Shown here piece after piece: positions 32,785 through 33,222 of a DNA stretch of 33,222 nucleotides. The number at the start of each line of letters is the position of its first letter. Within the stretch, counting starts at the first letter, position 1. A program made the translations under genes and the position numbers. Below the pieces are notes generated by a model. It did no database searches, had not been told where the DNA came from, and was given only the letters and a program-made list of their open reading frames with translations. This stretch comes from CAZEER01 sp964511215 (lineage in GTDB: Bacteria; Fidelibacterota; Marinisomatia; Marinisomatales; UBA1611), in the NCBI GenBank assembly GCA_964511215.1, contig CAZEER010000022.1, forward strand, positions 1 to 33,222. Direction: 5' to 3'.

Positions 32785-33222
32785 AAAACAGCCTTTCATT
32801 CCTGCGATTCAAAAAACATCAACGCTAATTGGACTATCTTTAATCGCGCTTACATGTTTTTGTATATCTATTAATATGAAAACAATTGATAAGTCACCAT
32901 CGTATTCTCAAAAAATAAAAGCCGCACAATTAATGAAAAGATCAATGCAGTTATTAAAAGAATTGAGAATGGAAAAAGGAGTGTTTGTTGATATTGAGAA
33001 TGATCCCAATGAAACTGGATTGGTGGGGAGTCCATATAGTTTAATCACAACAGATGAAGGTGACCTGGACTCTAAACTTACAACTCTTGACCCTAATTTT
33101 GCTGCTGCAATGGTTGGCCTAATGAAAAAATTAAATCTTCACAATCATGATACGGTTGCAGTTCTGATGACTGGATCTATGCCAGGAGCAAATATTGCAG
33201 TATTGACGGCTTGTAAGGCAAT
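32771..33222 (+). CDS. pgsW: Poly-gamma-glutamate system protein, partial (3' end missing)
   Basis: The frame runs from a TTG at 32771 (overlapping pgsC by 14 bases) through the right edge; 150 codons are visible. An N-terminal membrane helix (about residues 15-34, TSTLIGLSLIALTCFCISIN) is followed by a helical stretch and then TDEGDLDSKLTTLDPNFAAA and TVAVLMTGSMPGANIAV, which match the conserved segments of the poly-gamma-glutamate system protein PgsW. The TTG is chosen because the first ATG in frame (32878) would cut off the membrane helix. PgsW is found with PgsB and PgsC in several didermic bacteria; its function is not settled. A PgsA/CapA exporter, if present, would be beyond the window. 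Confidence 0.85.
   Translation, partial: MNNYKKQPFIPAIQKTSTLIGLSLIALTCFCISINMKTIDKSPSYSQKIKAAQLMKRSMQLLKELRMEKGVFVDIENDPNETGLVGSPYSLITTDEGDLDSKLTTLDPNFAAAMVGLMKKLNLHNHDTVAVLMTGSMPGANIAVLTACKA

Larger units (their letters stand above)
12595..33222 (+). other. Predicted long transcription unit: type IV pilus, lipoprotein, C25 protein, poly-gamma-glutamate genes
   Basis: Seventeen plus-strand genes follow each other with spacings from a 20-base overlap to a 31-base gap. Overlaps are 4, 1, 20, 8, 4, 1, 14 and 14 bases; the widest gaps are 31 bases before pilB and 27 bases before pgsB. I see no stem-loop plus T-run in any of these gaps. The unit continues past the right edge. Internal promoters inside coding sequence cannot be excluded, so a single transcript is an inference. 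Confidence 0.55.

Noticed and set aside
1..33222. tRNA, rRNA, CRISPR array, insertion sequence or phage genes
   Set aside because: No cloverleaf-like sequence, repeat-spacer pattern, transposase or integrase motif was recognised on reading either strand; a covariance-model search would be needed to exclude small RNAs.

Overview
The window is AT-rich bacterial DNA with dense coding. It most resembles the FCB superphylum, and candidate Marinimicrobia (SAR406-like) in particular. The main clue is that three consecutive secreted proteins end in the type-A sorting domain of the type IX secretion system (YPNPFNP start, SGVY and a Lys-rich end). Other clues are an N-terminal Cys-Asp-Asp lipoprotein, a dockerin-tailed gingipain-family (C25) protein and a PgsB-PgsC-PgsW poly-gamma-glutamate module. 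The lineage is an inference; there is no rRNA in the window to test it.

Layout. (1) 2-451: 3' end of a gene with a possible TerB-like helical part and a SPOR-like tail. (2) 542-1870: a PaaK/CapK-type adenylate-forming ligase, followed by a likely terminator. (3) 4819-2031, minus strand: a three-gene proton-translocating NAD(P) transhydrogenase operon with a split alpha subunit (pntAA-pntAB-pntB). (4) 4938-12460: three T9SS-cargo genes, namely a double beta-helix protein, a small unknown protein, and a 1325-residue M6-family metalloprotease that also carries an uncharacterised possible metal-binding region and RTX-like repeats. (5) 12461-12594: the only substantial regulatory region, with a perfect CRP-type palindrome (TGTGA-N6-TCACA) and a nearby FNR-like palindrome. 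(6) 12595 to the right edge: 17 tightly packed same-strand genes, most overlapping or under 32 bases apart.

The last block encodes a nearly complete type IV pilus: major pilin, PilT, three minor-pilin-like proteins (one of 749 residues), PilM-N-O-P-Q, PilB with an MshEN-type N-terminus, PilC and a short prepilin peptidase. Three kinds of gene that are not ordinary pilus parts share the cluster. A large Ig-like lipoprotein sits between pilQ and pilB. A C25-family protein, apparently lacking the usual catalytic His, follows the peptidase. Last come pgsB, pgsC and the start of pgsW, for poly-gamma-glutamate synthesis.

Reading together: the most interesting feature is the coupling of pilus, surface lipoprotein, dockerin-tailed C25 protein and poly-gamma-glutamate synthesis in one apparent transcription unit. 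It lies behind a CRP/FNR-like control region and has a candidate c-di-GMP input at PilB. This suggests a surface-attachment and matrix programme, but it is inferred from gene order and motifs only. No tRNA, rRNA, CRISPR array, insertion sequence or attachment site was recognised. No gene-free stretch exceeds 300 bases; the longest gaps are 1871-2030, 12461-12594 and 4820-4937.
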